Below, one piece after another: positions 1 through 11,435 of a DNA stretch of 64,000 bases (positions are counted from its first letter, which is position 1; each line of letters starts with the position of its first letter). Origin of the DNA: Streptococcus parasanguinis. GTDB taxonomy: Bacteria; Bacillota; Bacilli; Lactobacillales; Streptococcaceae. A model generated the notes under the pieces. That model did no database searches and had not been told where the DNA came from. It saw only the letters and a program-made list of their open reading frames with translations. The stretch covers positions 317,501-381,500 of the forward strand of contig NZ_CP133988.1 of NCBI RefSeq assembly GCF_031582885.1, read 5' to 3'. Position numbers and translations under genes: made by a program.

Positions 1-1852
1 AACCTTCCAGCACCGGGCAGGCGTCACCCCCTATACATCATCTTACGATTTAGCAGAGAGCTGTGTTTTTGATAAACAGTTGCTTGGGCCTATTCACTGC
101 GGCTGACTGAAAGCCAGCACCCCTTCTCCCGAAGTTACGGGGTCATTTTGCCGAGTTCCTTAACGAGAGTTCTCTCGCTCACCTGAGGCTACTCGCCTCG
201 ACTACCTGTGTCGGTTTGCGGTACGGGTAGAGTATGATTAACGCTAGAAGCTTTTCTTGGCAGTGTGACGTCACTAACTTCGCTACTAAACTTCGCTCCC
301 CATCACAGCTCAATGTTATAGAATTAAGCATTTAACTCAATTCACACCTCACTGCTTAGACGTGCACTTCCAGTCGCACGCTTTAGTTAGCCTACTGCGT
401 CCCTCCTTCACTACATACTCTAGTACAGGAATATCAACCTGTTGTCCATCGGATACACCTTTCGGTCTCTCCTTAGGTCCCGACTAACCCAGGGCGGACG
501 AGCCTTCCCCTGGAAACCTTAGTCTTACGGTGGACAGGATTCTCACCTGTCTTTCGCTACTCATACCGGCATTCTCACTTCTATGCGTTCCAGCACTCCT
601 CACGGTACACCTTCTCCACACATAGAACGCTCTCCTACCATACCTATAAAGGTATCCACAGCTTCGGTAAATTGTTTTAGCCCCGGTACATTTTCGGCGC
701 AGGGTCACTCGACTAGTGAGCTATTACGCACTCTTTGAATGAATAGCTGCTTCTAAGCTAACATCCTAGTTGTCTGTGCAACCCCACATCCTTTTCCACT
801 TAACAATTATTTTGGGACCTTAGCTGGTGGTCTGGGCTGTTTCCCTTTCGACTACGGATCTTAGCACTCGCAGTCTGACTGCCGACCATAATTCATTGGC
901 ATTCGGAGTTTATCTGAGATTGGTAATCCGGGATGGACCCCTCACCCAAACAGTGCTCTACCTCCAAGAATCTTAATGTCGACGCTAGCCCTAAAGCTAT
1001 TTCGGAGAGAACCAGCTATCTCCAAGTTCGTTTAGAATTTCTCCGCTACCCACAAGTCATCCAAGCACTTTTCAACGTGCCCTGGTTCGGTCCTCCAGTG
1101 AGTTTTACCTCACCTTCAACCTGCTCATGGGTAGGTCACATGGTTTCGGGTCTACGACATAATACTAATGCGCCCTATTCAGACTCGGTTTCCCTACGGC
1201 TCCGTCTCTTCAACTTAACCTCGCATCATATCGTAACTCGCCGGTTCATTCTACAAAAGGCACGCTCTCACCCATTAACGGGCTCGAACTTGTTGTAGGC
1301 ACACGGTTTCAGGTTCTATTTCACTCCCCTCCCGGGGTGCTTTTCACCTTTCCCTCACGGTACTGGTTCACTATCGGTCACTAGAGAGTATTTAGGGTTG
1401 GGAGATGGTCCTCCCAGATTCCGACGGGATTTCTCGTGTCCCGCCGTACTCAGGATACTGCTAGGTATAAAGACTATTTCGAATACGAGGCTCTTACTCT
1501 CTTTGGCTGACCTTCCCATGTCATTCTTCTATAATCTTTAAGTCCATATTGCAGTCCTACAACCCCGAAGAGTAAACTCTTCGGTTTGCCCTCCTGCCGT
1601 TTCGCTCGCCGCTACTCAGGCAATCGCTTTTGCTTTCTCTTCCTGCAGCTACTTAGATGTTTCAGTTCACTGCGTCTTCCTCTACCTATCCTTAACAGAT
1701 AGGAGTACTAGCCATTAGCTAGTGGGTTCCCCCATTCGGACATCTCTGGATCGTCGCTTACTTACAGCTCCCCAAAGCATTTCGTCGTTTGTCACGTCCT
1801 TCTTCGGCTTCTAGTGCCAAGGCATCCACCGTGCGCCCTTATTAACTTAACC
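1..1852 (-). rRNA. rrl: 23S ribosomal RNA, 5' part (runs off the window)
   Basis: The gene reads leftwards from about 1852, where the minus strand gives the usual start GGTTAAGTTAATAAGGGCGC followed by the CACGGTGGATGCC segment. About 1850 nt of the roughly 2900 nt gene are present; the 3' third and any 5S gene lie left of the window. It follows 16S and tRNA-Ala in a standard operon. The 5' end is placed by motif recognition and may be off by a few bases. Confidence 0.97.
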
Positions 1853-1975
1853 TTATTTTTGGTCTTGCGACCTAAACTCTTTAAATATTTACAGCGTTTC
1901 GGTTTATTTTCTTGTTACTATTTGATATAGATATTCAATTTTCAATGTTCAATCTTAACACCCTTACAGTGTTAA

Positions 1976-2048
1976 TGGAGCCTAGCGGGATCGAACCGCT
2001 GACCTCCTGCGTGCAAAGCAGGCGCTCTCCCAGCTGAGCTAAGGCCCC
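1976..2048 (-). tRNA. tRNA-Ala (anticodon TGC)
   Basis: Minus-strand 73-mer starting GGGGCCTTAGCTCAGCTGGG and ending in GGCTCCA. The acceptor, D, anticodon (loop TTTGCAC, anticodon TGC) and T (GGTTCGATCCC) arms all fold. It lies in the 16S-23S spacer, 51 nt after 16S, the usual streptococcal position for the single spacer tRNA. No CCA is encoded beyond the final A. Confidence 0.97.
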
Positions 2049-2095
2049 ACAAGACCTCTCAAAACTAAACAAGACCAACGTACAGGTTTCCATTT

Positions 2096-3650
<1,555 letters not shown>

Positions 3651-3800
3651 TAATTGTTTGTCTTAAACTCATTCTGTCACTGACAGATTTATTGTTTTTT
3701 TATTGTTCAGTTACTACAACTTTCGTTATAGCGCCCTGCACATTGGTTCGTCTTGTTCAGTTTTCAAAGGTCTTTGTCGCTCTCGCGCGACAACTATATT

Positions 3801-3829
3801 AGTATATCATGACCTTCTCTTACTGTCAA
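3801..3829 (-). promoter_or_regulatory. rRNA operon promoter
   Basis: The minus strand reads TTGACA (3829-3824), a 17-nt spacer, then TATACT (3806-3801), a near-consensus vegetative promoter about 150 nt upstream of 16S. The leader between them contains a boxA-like stretch (CTTTGAAAACTGAACAA, near 3735-3770), as expected for rRNA antitermination. Confidence 0.85.
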
Positions 3830-3882
3830 TACTTTTTCTTAAAAAAATTTATTTTTTTGAAAGTTTTTTTAAAAGTAATAAA

Positions 3883-3907
3883 GAAAAGCCTGTATTACAG
3901 GCTTTTC
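3883..3907 (-). terminator. Rho-independent terminator of the GCS2-type ligase gene
   Basis: An 11-bp stem (GAAAAGCCTGT with its complement, 3-nt loop) starts 2 nt after the stop codon at 3910 and is followed on the minus strand by a T-rich tract (TTTATTAC, then TTTT). Confidence 0.75.
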
Positions 3908-3909
3908 TA

Positions 3910-5181
3910 TTATTCTAGTTCTTTGTTAATGATGAGAAATTTTTCTTCTCCGTAACCTCTTTTCATTAAACCTGCTTCAGCTATGTCTAGAAGATCTTTT
4001 GAAAGGGATTGGATCGCTTCTTTTTCTTCTTTACTTAGAATTTTCTTTGAATATTTCTTTCTAAGTTTTCGATAGTCCTGTTCTTCATTTTTAAAAAATG
4101 AAGAATCTTCTAAATAGTTTTCCAGTTTTTCTAATTCTACAAACAAGCCCAACTCAAAGGCAATCGGGGCAAAAGTGGTTTCTAACGGTTGCGTACAAAC
4201 ACTTCTAAATTCCACAGTCCCACGAGCAGTTAAATCTTGAAATTGGTAACTTCGATGTTGTTTTAGATCTTCTTTTACAGGCTTAATGATCTTTTCATTT
4301 CCATCAGCCGTATAGGCTGTAATTTCTTTTTGATCTAGATAGTCTTCCGCTCGAATTGGTTTAAAATAATAAGATTTCCCCTCTCTAGTTGCCGTAAAAA
4401 TAGCCGTTCTAGCGAGATTATTAAAAAACTCTTCTTCGCTTTGGTAGTCCTTAGGATAAATCCCTACATTTTCCTTATAATAACCATGTAAGGATTCTTC
4501 CCAGAAAATATCTCTGGCAATTTTTGTATCCCAAGCCTCTGCTGAAAATTCTGAGTTAGAAAACAAATATGCTTTTGCTGCTTCAATTTTATTAAAGGCA
4601 TTAATGATGCGAAGATAGTTATCGCGCCTTACATCCAATTGAACCTGGTTTCCGCATATAAATGCTCCGTACGAAGGATAAGAGTGTGTTTTCATCCCTG
4701 TACCATTCATTGCAAGGAAAGCCATTAACATCTTGTATCGTTCGATTTTCACTGGGCTATTATCATTTTCTTGCCACAGAGGATGGATTCCGTGCCCTTG
4801 GATTTCGTGATTATTTTCTTGCAAAATCGGTTGAATAATCTTCAAATAGGCCTCAAAACGTTTGGCCACCTCATTTATAGAACGAGCTCTCTCAAATGCA
4901 AATTCAATTGTATTGTAACTCAACTCGAATAGAATACGATCTTTAGAAGAGCAGTGAATCAATTGAATAGGATTTTGATCGTCATCTATTTTTTCAACTT
5001 CAAAATCTGATAAGTTGGCTAAGGTTCGAAAAAGATTTTTCGTCACCTCTATATTTGTTTTGTTTCCATTTGTTTCTACAATCGGAAACTCTAATTCAAC
5101 TCCGACAAAGAGTTCCGAATCCTCTTTCATATTACTAAGGTACTTCTCTTTTAGTAATTTAATTGCTTGTTGTTTTGTCAT
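3910..5181 (-). CDS. glutamate-cysteine ligase (GCS2) family protein
   Basis: A 423-aa protein that looks like a member of the GCS2/GshA-like carboxylate-amine ligase superfamily, which joins a carboxylate to an amine using ATP. The N-terminal GVELEFP (about residues 27-33) matches the conserved glutamate-containing metal/ATP loop of that superfamily, and GHGIHPLW and TARGTVEFRSVCTQP are family-like blocks further on. There is no signal peptide or membrane segment, so it is cytoplasmic. The start has AAGGAT upstream as a ribosome site. It is alone between two terminators, so it forms its own transcript. The true substrate (glutamate plus cysteine or another pair) cannot be read from the sequence, and the gene is shorter than fused GshAB. 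Confidence 0.6.
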   Translation of the reverse strand: MTKQQAIKLLKEKYLSNMKEDSELFVGVELEFPIVETNGNKTNIEVTKNLFRTLANLSDFEVEKIDDDQNPIQLIHCSSKDRILFELSYNTIEFAFERARSINEVAKRFEAYLKIIQPILQENNHEIQGHGIHPLWQENDNSPVKIERYKMLMAFLAMNGTGMKTHSYPSYGAFICGNQVQLDVRRDNYLRIINAFNKIEAAKAYLFSNSEFSAEAWDTKIARDIFWEESLHGYYKENVGIYPKDYQSEEEFFNNLARTAIFTATREGKSYYFKPIRAEDYLDQKEITAYTADGNEKIIKPVKEDLKQHRSYQFQDLTARGTVEFRSVCTQPLETTFAPIAFELGLFVELEKLENYLEDSSFFKNEEQDYRKLRKKYSKKILSKEEKEAIQSLSKDLLDIAEAGLMKRGYGEEKFLIINKELE

Positions 5182-5266
5182 TGAATCCTTTTTCTTCTAT
5201 TGGAGATATGGGTTTCATTATATCATTTTTTGTTATTCTCGACTACTCATGAAAAGCAAGACAAAA

Positions 5267-5315
5267 CGCCTGCTTACGAAATTGTTTTAAATTAAAGCAA
5301 TTTCGTAAACAAGCG
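5267..5315 (-). terminator. terminator at the end of the rpsJ-rplQ ribosomal cluster
   Basis: Long inverted repeat: TTTACGAAATTG on the minus strand pairs with CAATTTCGTAA, flanked by CGCTTG/CAGGCG. It is followed by TTTTGTCTTGCTTTT. It lies 120 nt beyond rplQ. A second hairpin (CCGCTGGGG/CCCCAGCGG, 5346-5368) without a T-run sits between it and rplQ and may stabilise the 3' end. Confidence 0.7.
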
Positions 5316-5435
5316 TCTACCATTCATTCAATATGATGAGTGTTCCCGCTGGGGAAAATCCCCAGCGGTAGACCAGAGCTAGACTAAGAATAACAGTGTA
5401 TTCCATCATCATAACACTCAACAAAATTGATGATA

Positions 5436-5822
5436 TTATACCAATTCGATGATAGCCATTGGCGCAGCATCACCACGACGTGGTTCAGTTTTAAGGATAC
5501 GAGTATATCCACCATTGCGCTCAGCATAACGAGGTGCTAATTCAGAGAACAATTTTTGAAGTGCAGTTGTTTCTGAGTATTTACCTGTTTCTTCATCAAA
5601 GTTTTGTGATGCAACTTCGTTACGTACGAATGCAGCAGCTTGACGACGTGCATGCAAATCACCACGTTTACCCAAAGTAATCATTTTTTCAACTGATTTA
5701 CGGATTTCTTTCGCACGTGCTTCAGTTGTTACAATTGCTTCATTGATGATAAGATCTGTAGTCAAATCGCGAAGCATCGCTTTACGTTGTGAGCTAGTGC
5801 GTCCTAGTTTACGGTAAGCCAT
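5436..5822 (-). CDS. rplQ: 50S ribosomal protein L17
   Basis: 128 aa, the full family length, starting [19 protein letters not shown], the L17 signature. It is a large-subunit protein that lines the tunnel exit side of 23S rRNA. It is the last gene of the cluster, 11 nt after rpoA, with a GAGGAGG-type ribosome site, and is followed by a structured 3' region and terminator. Confidence 0.97.
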   Translation of the reverse strand: MAYRKLGRTSSQRKAMLRDLTTDLIINEAIVTTEARAKEIRKSVEKMITLGKRGDLHARRQAAAFVRNEVASQNFDEETGKYSETTALQKLFSELAPRYAERNGGYTRILKTEPRRGDAAPMAIIELV

Positions 5823-5833
5823 GTATTCCTCCT

Positions 5834-6772
5834 CTATTTATCGTTTTTTAACCCAAGGCCTAAGTCGGCAAGTTTGATTTTAACTTCTTCAAGACTCTTA
5901 CGTCCCAAGTTACGAACTTTCATCATTTCTGCTTCTGATTTTTCAGTCAAATCGTAAACAGTATTAATGCCAGCACGTTTCAAACAGTTATATGAACGAA
6001 CTGAAAGATCTAATTCTTCGATCGTACGTTCTAAAATGCGATCATCAGAAGTTGTATCCACTTCCTTCATAACATCTGTTGCAATAGCAATTTCAGTTAA
6101 GTTTGTGAATAGATTTAGGTGTTCTGTCAAAATACGAGCAGACAAACCTAAGGCATCTTCTGGAATGATTGTCCCATTTGTCAAAATTTCAAGGGTTAGC
6201 TTGTCAAAGCCATCGTTGCTACCAACGCGTGCTGGTTCAACTTGGTAATTGACTTTAGTCACTGGCGTATAGATTGAATCTACAGCAAGTGTTCCCACTG
6301 GTGCATCATCTTTTTTGTTTTGATCAGCTGGAACATAGCCACGTCCACTGTTTACAGTAAGCGTTGCTTTCAAAGATGCTCCTTCTCCGATTGTAAATAG
6401 ATAATGATCAGGGTTTACAATTTCGATGTCACTATCAGTAAGAATATCTCCAGCAGTTACTTCTGCAGGTCCTTCTACATCAAGTTCAATAATCTTTTCG
6501 TCTTGGACGTAAGATTTAACGGCGATTCCTTTAACGTTAAGAATAATTTGCATAACGTCTTCACGGACTCCTGGAACGGTATCAAATTCGTGGAGTACAC
6601 CTTCAATGTTGATTGAAGTGACAGCTGCACCTGGAAGTGAAGCCAGAAGTACACGACGAAGTGAGTTTCCAAGTGTTGTACCATAGCCACGTTCAAGTGG
6701 TTCTACGACAAACACGCCATAATCTTTGTTTTCATCAATTTTTGTTATATTTGGTTTTTCAAACTCAATCAT
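5834..6772 (-). CDS. rpoA: DNA-directed RNA polymerase alpha subunit
   Basis: 312 aa. The N-terminal dimerisation/assembly domain (about 1-230) contains [20 protein letters not shown], which contacts beta and beta-prime. The C-terminal helix-hairpin-helix domain (about 250-312) contains [11 protein letters not shown] and would bind UP elements and regulators. It lies between rpsK and rplQ, the classical alpha-operon position, so its supply is tied to ribosome synthesis. The N-terminus MIEFEKPNI is the usual streptococcal start. Nothing unusual. Confidence 0.98.
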   Translation of the reverse strand: MIEFEKPNITKIDENKDYGVFVVEPLERGYGTTLGNSLRRVLLASLPGAAVTSINIEGVLHEFDTVPGVREDVMQIILNVKGIAVKSYVQDEKIIELDVEGPAEVTAGDILTDSDIEIVNPDHYLFTIGEGASLKATLTVNSGRGYVPADQNKKDDAPVGTLAVDSIYTPVTKVNYQVEPARVGSNDGFDKLTLEILTNGTIIPEDALGLSARILTEHLNLFTNLTEIAIATDVMKEVDTTSDDRILERTIEELDLSVRSYNCLKRAGINTVYDLTEKSEAEMMKVRNLGRKSLEEVKIKLADLGLGLKNDK

Positions 6773-6817
6773 TTGCTATACTCCCTCTTAAACGAAAAGC
6801 TGTGTAATTGTTGATGA

Positions 6818-7201
6818 TTATACACGGCGACGTTTTGGAGGACGAGCACCATTGTGTGGTACAGGAGTTACATCGCGGATTGCAGTTACTTCAAGACCAG
6901 CAGCAGCAAGTGCACGAATAGCAGACTCACGACCTGAACCAGGACCTTTAACAGTTACTTCAACAGATTTAAGTCCGTGTTCTTGAGCAGCTTTTGCAGC
7001 AGCTTCTGATGCCATTTGAGCAGCAAATGGTGTAGATTTACGAGAACCTTTAAATCCAAGTGCACCTGCAGATGACCAAGCGATTGCGTTACCATGCACA
7101 TCAGTAATCATAACAATTGTGTTGTTAAATGTAGCGTGAATATGAGCAATACCAGATTCGATATTCTTTTTCACACGACGTTTACGTGTTGGTTTAGCCA
7201 A
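6818..7201 (-). CDS. rpsK: 30S ribosomal protein S11
   Basis: 127 aa, a platform protein of the 30S subunit that binds near the 3' end of 16S rRNA with S6/S18. The conserved [15 protein letters not shown] and C-terminal [13 protein letters not shown] are present. It is 23 nt after rpsM and 45 nt before rpoA, with a normal GGAGGT ribosome site. Confidence 0.98.
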   Translation of the reverse strand: MAKPTRKRRVKKNIESGIAHIHATFNNTIVMITDVHGNAIAWSSAGALGFKGSRKSTPFAAQMASEAAAKAAQEHGLKSVEVTVKGPGSGRESAIRALAAAGLEVTAIRDVTPVPHNGARPPKRRRV

Positions 7202-7224
7202 GATTTTTACCTCCTTATTTTATT

Positions 7225-7590
7225 TTATTTTTTCTTACCTGCAATCGCAACAGCTTTACCTTTACGAGTGCGAGCATTGTTTTTAGTGTTTTGTCCACGA
7301 ACTGGAAGTCCACGACGGTGACGGATACCACGGTATGAACCGATTTCCATCAAGCGTTTGATGTTCAAGTTTACTTCACGACGAAGGTCACCTTCAACTT
7401 TGATTGCGTCAACTTCACGACGGATAGCATCTTCTTGATCTGGTGTAAGATCGCGAACACGAATATCTTCAGAAACGCCTGCAGCAGCAAGGATTTTCTT
7501 AGATGTTGGAAGTCCGATACCGTACACATAAGTCAATGAAATTACTACACGTTTGTCATTTGGAATGTCAACTCCAGCAATACGAGCCAT
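7225..7590 (-). CDS. rpsM: 30S ribosomal protein S13
   Basis: 121 aa, starting [15 protein letters not shown]. It is the head protein that contacts P-site tRNA and bridges to the 50S subunit. The C-terminal tail is basic ([20 protein letters not shown]). It follows rpmJ by 17 nt and precedes rpsK by 23 nt in the alpha operon. Confidence 0.98.
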   Translation of the reverse strand: MARIAGVDIPNDKRVVISLTYVYGIGLPTSKKILAAAGVSEDIRVRDLTPDQEDAIRREVDAIKVEGDLRREVNLNIKRLMEIGSYRGIRHRRGLPVRGQNTKNNARTRKGKAVAIAGKKK

Positions 7591-7607
7591 GTTTTCTCCT
7601 TTCTATC

Positions 7608-7724
7608 TTATCCTTGACGTTGTTTGTGTTTTGGATTTGCTGGGCAAATTACCATAACACGACCATTACGACGAATTACTTTACAGTATTCGCAAATTGG
7701 TTTGACCGATGGTCTTACTTTCAT
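7608..7724 (-). CDS. rpmJ: 50S ribosomal protein L36
   Basis: A 38-aa gene reading [16 protein letters not shown] to KHKQRQG. It is a zinc-binding (C+) form: Cys11, Cys14, Cys27 and His33 make the ligand set. The start ATG at 7724 is preceded by GGAGGG. It lies between infA and rpsM as in other Firmicutes. Confidence 0.95.
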
Positions 7725-7747
7725 TTTTATCCCTCCAAGTTTTTCGA

Positions 7748-7966
7748 TTATTTAAAGCGGTATGTGATACGTCCACGTGTCAAATCGTACGGACTCATCT
7801 CCACTGTAACACGATCTCCCGCTAAAATACGAATATAGTTTTTACGAATTTTACCAGAAACTGTTGCTAAAATCTGATGTCCATTTTCAAGTTCAACCGT
7901 AAACATAGCATTCGGCATTGTATCGACTACTTTGCCTTCTACTTCAATCACATCGTCTTTTGCCAC
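7748..7966 (-). CDS. infA: translation initiation factor IF-1
   Basis: 72 aa, a single OB-fold that binds the ribosomal A site during initiation. The start chosen is GTG at 7966, giving [19 protein letters not shown] (Met in the protein), because GGAGG lies 9 nt upstream. The ATG further upstream would add 14 residues absent from the family. A promoter of its own sits about 75 nt upstream. Confidence 0.95.
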
Positions 7967-8038
7967 GCAAAAGTACCTCCATAAATTTCGATTCATTCCT
8001 CTGAGCACAGAGGTAACAATTATAAGTCAGACTAACTA

Positions 8039-8067
8039 ATTGTAACACTAGTTGTCCAATATTGCAA
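8039..8067 (-). promoter_or_regulatory. internal promoter for infA-rpmJ-rpsM-rpsK-rpoA-rplQ
   Basis: Minus strand: TTGCAA (8067-8062), 17-nt spacer ending in TGT, then TACAAT (8044-8039), an extended -10 arrangement just after adk. It lets the alpha operon be expressed independently of the spc genes upstream. A second TATAAT (about 8016-8021) has no good -35. Confidence 0.6.
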
Positions 8068-8082
8068 GTGACTAAAACGTTT

Positions 8083-8721
8083 TTATTTCAAATTCTCCAA
8101 GACTTTTTGGATATCTTTGAAGACGTCGTTGATGTCTTGATTTCCTTCAATATCATGGACCAATCCTTTTGCACGGTAATGAGCAAGAATTGGCTCACCT
8201 TGAGCAATATTTACATCCAAACGGCGTTTCACTGTTTCTGGTTTGTCATCTTCACGTTGGTAATAGTCTTCTTCCTTGTAGTCAGCTGGTGGGTTAAATA
8301 CTTTATGGAAGGTTTCACCTGTTTCACGATGGATGATACGACCACTTAAGCGCTCGAGGAGGCAGGATGGATCCACTTCAATATTGATCACTCCTTCAAG
8401 CTCCAAACCAAGGTCTACCAAGATTTGATCCAAGGCATGAGCTTGTTCAATCGTGCGAGGAAAACCGTCCAAAAGGAATCCTTTTTCCTTAATGTCGTCT
8501 TGAGCCAAACGTTCTTTTACAATTCCGTTTGTCACATCATCGGGCACCAATTCACCTTTGTCAATGAATGATTTTGCCAATACACCCATTTCAGTTTGGT
8601 TAGCCATCGCTGCGCGGAACATATCGCCGGTAGAGATATGCGCTACGTGAAACTCTTCCACGATTTTCGCTGCTTGGGTCCCCTTACCTGCTCCAGGCAA
8701 CCCCATAATTAAAAGATTCAT
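8083..8721 (-). CDS. adk: adenylate kinase
   Basis: 212 aa, catalysing AMP + ATP to 2 ADP in the cytoplasm. The P-loop [10 protein letters not shown] is at residues 7-16, the NMP-binding STGDMFR at about 31-37, DGFPRT at about 85 and the LID around 125-165. The LID lacks the four zinc cysteines seen in Bacillus Adk and has HRETGETFH instead, as in other streptococci. It follows secY but is separated by a terminator and a 19-bp inverted repeat, so its expression is probably partly uncoupled from the spc operon. Confidence 0.97.
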   Translation of the reverse strand: MNLLIMGLPGAGKGTQAAKIVEEFHVAHISTGDMFRAAMANQTEMGVLAKSFIDKGELVPDDVTNGIVKERLAQDDIKEKGFLLDGFPRTIEQAHALDQILVDLGLELEGVINIEVDPSCLLERLSGRIIHRETGETFHKVFNPPADYKEEDYYQREDDKPETVKRRLDVNIAQGEPILAHYRAKGLVHDIEGNQDINDVFKDIQKVLENLK

Positions 8722-8735
8722 GATGAATTCTCCTT

Positions 8736-8791
8736 ATTTTGTTTTTAAATGGAAGCAGGAGCGAATTCCTATTTCCATTTAAAAACAAAAT
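8736..8791 (-). promoter_or_regulatory. 19-bp perfect inverted repeat in front of adk
   Basis: Arms 8736-8754 and 8773-8791 are exact complements (left arm ATTTTGTTTTTAAATGGAA), with an 18-nt loop that contains a small AGGA/TCCT pairing. The 3' arm ends a few nt before the adk ribosome site (AAGGAG), so folding could affect adk translation or protect the 5' end of its mRNA. The role is inferred. Confidence 0.5.
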
Positions 8792-8793
8792 AG

Positions 8794-8814
8794 AAGGCTG
8801 ACAAAGTCAACCTT
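8794..8814 (-). terminator. terminator after secY
   Basis: Minus strand: AAGGTTGAC, loop TTT, GTCAGCCTT (one mismatch), then CTATTTTGTTTTT. It begins 4 nt after the secY stop. It is probably partial, since adk and infA follow. Confidence 0.6.
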
Positions 8815-8817
8815 ATT

Positions 8818-10128
8818 CTATTCTGTTGTTGTGTCCATAAATCCGACATACTTACGTTTTAATAAGTAGCCTTCTAATTGTTTCATTCCCTCAATACCTG
8901 TTGAAATAATGATTAACAAACTAGTTCCTCCAAGAGCAACTGCATCTGTCAAACCAAATAAATCTCGAGCTAGGATTGGAATGATGGTAATAAGGCCAAG
9001 GAATACTGATCCGACGCTTGCTAAACGACGTAGCAAACGAGACATAAACTCTTCTGTCCCTTTACCAGGGCGAACGCCTGGGATATAGGCGCCACTCTTT
9101 TGAAGGTTTTCTGCCGTTTTTTCAGGATTGATCTGAACAAACGTGTAGAAGAAGGTGAAGAGAATGATCAGTAAGGCATACATTGCCACACCAGTTGGTG
9201 TGTTTGTAGCCAACATGGCTTGAGCTGTTTTCACCCATCCTGCATTGTAACCCATAGCGCTAATCACTTGGAAAATTGCAGCAGGCGCTGCTGTAATCGA
9301 ACTAGCGAAGATGACAGGAATAACTCCTGCTGGGTTTACTTTCAAAGGAAGGTAAGAACTTGATGGAGCTCCTTGTGCAATCTTTGTATATTGGATTGGA
9401 ATCTTGTATTGTGCTTGCTCTACAAAGGTTGTAAAGTAAACAATAACCAAGACAGCAAGGATTAATACCCCAACAAAAATGAGGGAATTGGTCATTTGAC
9501 CAGAACGAACATTCACAAATGCATTTTCATAGATTTCTTTAATCATCTCAGGAATTGATGACACAATCCCTGCAAAGATAATCATTGAAACACCATTACC
9601 GTACCCTTTATCTGTGATTTGTTCTCCAAGCCAAGTCACAATCATGGAACCGGTCGTCAGAATCGCACCGATTAATAGATAGGTCTTGGTATTTGGAGTT
9701 GCGACTAATTTCGCCTGAGACAAGGTGTGGAAGGTTGCTGTAATCCCGATGGATTGAACAAAGGCTAGAACCAAAGAAATATAGCGTGTTGCTTGGTTGA
9801 GCTTTCTTCGACCAACTTCCCCTTGTTTGCCCCATTCAACAAACTTAGGTAACAGATCCATTTGCAAAAGTTGCACAACGATCGAAGCTGTGATGTATGG
9901 GCTAACCCCTAATGCGAAAACTGAGAAGTTCCTCATGGCATTCCCAGAAACCAAACTGAGCATGTTCAAGAAGGACACATCTTGAAGGTTGTTCAGAATT
10001 TTCGCATTTACACCAGGCACTGTAATCGTGGTCCCAATGCGGAAAACAAGAATGATGAAGATCGTAAATAAAATCTTCGACCGTACTTGTTTCACCTTAA
10101 ATGCATCTTTTAATAATTTAAAAAACAT
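8818..10128 (-). CDS. secY: preprotein translocase subunit SecY
   Basis: 436 aa, a polytopic membrane protein with ten predicted helices forming the Sec channel with SecE and SecG. Typical blocks are PGVNAKILNNL in the first periplasmic region and GQLYKIP-like QYKIPIQYTK and LPLKVNPAGVIPVIFA in the cytosolic C5 and following helix. It comes 12 nt after rplO, the standard spc operon position. It looks like the housekeeping SecY, not the accessory SecY2. Confidence 0.97.
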   Translation of the reverse strand: MFFKLLKDAFKVKQVRSKILFTIFIILVFRIGTTITVPGVNAKILNNLQDVSFLNMLSLVSGNAMRNFSVFALGVSPYITASIVVQLLQMDLLPKFVEWGKQGEVGRRKLNQATRYISLVLAFVQSIGITATFHTLSQAKLVATPNTKTYLLIGAILTTGSMIVTWLGEQITDKGYGNGVSMIIFAGIVSSIPEMIKEIYENAFVNVRSGQMTNSLIFVGVLILAVLVIVYFTTFVEQAQYKIPIQYTKIAQGAPSSSYLPLKVNPAGVIPVIFASSITAAPAAIFQVISAMGYNAGWVKTAQAMLATNTPTGVAMYALLIILFTFFYTFVQINPEKTAENLQKSGAYIPGVRPGKGTEEFMSRLLRRLASVGSVFLGLITIIPILARDLFGLTDAVALGGTSLLIIISTGIEGMKQLEGYLLKRKYVGFMDTTTE

Positions 10129-10140
10129 AGGTCACCTCAC

Positions 10141-10581
10141 TTAGATGACTTCAACTGAACCACCTTTAGCAGTGATAGCTTCTTCAGCTGATTTAGAGAA
10201 TTTAGCTGCTTTAACAGTCAACTTCTTAGTCAATTCTCCGTTACCAAGAATTTTGATACCTGATTTTTCAGCTTTTACAATTCCTGATTCTACAAGTACT
10301 ACTGGAGTTACTTCAGCACCATCTTCAAAGGCGTTCAATTGATCAAGGTTCACAATAGCATATTCTTTAGCGTTGATGTTTGTAAATCCACGTTTTGGAA
10401 GACGACGGAACAATGGAGTTTGTCCACCTTCAAAACCAAGACGTACACCGCCACCGCTACGAGCTTTTTGACCTTTTTGACCACGGCCAGAAGTTTTACC
10501 ATTACCAGATGAAGTACCACGACCAACACGGTTGCGGACTTTACGTGAACCTGTAGCAGGTTGTAATTCATGAAGTTTCAT
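10141..10581 (-). CDS. rplO: 50S ribosomal protein L15
   Basis: 146 aa, starting [14 protein letters not shown], with the Gly/Arg-rich N-terminal extension ([20 protein letters not shown]) that penetrates 23S rRNA. It is a late-assembly large-subunit protein. The gene lies between rpmD and secY. The 145-nt gap upstream, unusual inside this operon, contains a hairpin. Confidence 0.97.
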   Translation of the reverse strand: MKLHELQPATGSRKVRNRVGRGTSSGNGKTSGRGQKGQKARSGGGVRLGFEGGQTPLFRRLPKRGFTNINAKEYAIVNLDQLNAFEDGAEVTPVVLVESGIVKAEKSGIKILGNGELTKKLTVKAAKFSKSAEEAITAKGGSVEVI

Positions 10582-10673
10582 TATTAATTTTCTCCTCTTT
10601 TGTAAATTGCTAACGCATGTAATCAGGAAAAGGTGTCCTAACTACAAACTCGCCTATACTTATATTTAGTTTT

Positions 10674-10699
10674 AGGGGATGAGAACCTCTCATACCCCT
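10674..10699 (-). promoter_or_regulatory. hairpin in the rpmD-rplO spacer
   Basis: Minus strand AGGGG-T-ATGAGA, loop GGT, TCTCAT-CCCCT: 11 pairs with a one-base bulge, followed by AAAACTAAATA and not by a T-run. It is therefore more likely an mRNA processing or protein-binding structure than a terminator. Confidence 0.45.
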
Positions 10700-10726
10700 G
10701 AAAACTTTGTTTCTATTTCAAATAGA

Positions 10727-10909
10727 TTATTTTACTTTTTCAACTGTTACTAAGTGAGATACAGCAGTGATCATACCACGTACTGCTGGGTTATCTTCTT
10801 TAATAACAGAGCTGTTCAATTTGCCAAGTCCAAGTGCTACAACAGTTTTACGTTGTGACGGAATGCGTCCGATTGGAGACTTAGTCAAAGTAATTTTAAT
10901 TTGAGCCAT
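10727..10909 (-). CDS. rpmD: 50S ribosomal protein L30
   Basis: 60 aa, reading [20 protein letters not shown], the L30 signature. It is a small large-subunit protein in the central protuberance region. The gene is 14 nt after rpsE and is followed by a structured 145-nt spacer. Confidence 0.96.
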   Translation of the reverse strand: MAQIKITLTKSPIGRIPSQRKTVVALGLGKLNSSVIKEDNPAVRGMITAVSHLVTVEKVK

Positions 10910-10923
10910 TTGAATCTCCTTTC

Positions 10924-11418
10924 TTAAGCCAAGTCAGAAACTGAAATACCACGAAGGGCAGCAACTTCATCAGCGCGTTTCAATTGTGCCAAACCGTTAA
11001 CAGTTGCACGAACGATGTTGATTGGAGTGTTTGATCCAAGTGATTTAGATGTAACATCTGCAATACCTGCCAATTCGACAACGGCACGAACTGCACCACC
11101 TGCAGCAACCCCAGCCCCTTCGATAGCTGGTTTCAACAATACACGAGCTCCACCAAATACTGATGTTACTTCGTGTGGAATTGTTGTTCCAACCATAGGA
11201 ACTTCGATCAAGTTTTTCTTAGCATCTTCAACAGCCTTACGGATTGCTTCTGGAACTTCTTGAGCTTTACCAGTACCAAATCCAACACGGCCATTACGGT
11301 CACCAACAACTACAAGAGCTGCAAAACGAAGACGACGTCCACCTTTAACAACTTTTGTTACACGGTTGATGGCAACTACGCGTTCTTCAAGTTCAACTGC
11401 ATTATCTTTAAATGCCAT
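10924..11418 (-). CDS. rpsE: 30S ribosomal protein S5
   Basis: 164 aa. The N-terminal dsRNA-binding-like domain contains [15 protein letters not shown], and the C-terminal domain contains [15 protein letters not shown]. It is a ram-type accuracy protein at the mRNA entry channel. It lies between rplR (17-nt gap) and rpmD with a GGAGGA ribosome site. Residues in the classical spectinomycin loop (VVKGGRR) look wild type. Confidence 0.97.
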   Translation of the reverse strand: MAFKDNAVELEERVVAINRVTKVVKGGRRLRFAALVVVGDRNGRVGFGTGKAQEVPEAIRKAVEDAKKNLIEVPMVGTTIPHEVTSVFGGARVLLKPAIEGAGVAAGGAVRAVVELAGIADVTSKSLGSNTPINIVRATVNGLAQLKRADEVAALRGISVSDLA

Positions 11419-11435
11419 TTTCTAGTGTCCTCCTA

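Noticed and set aside
5346-5368. GC-rich hairpin after rplQ as a terminator
   Set aside because: No T-run on either side; the next hairpin at 5267-5315 has one and is the better candidate.
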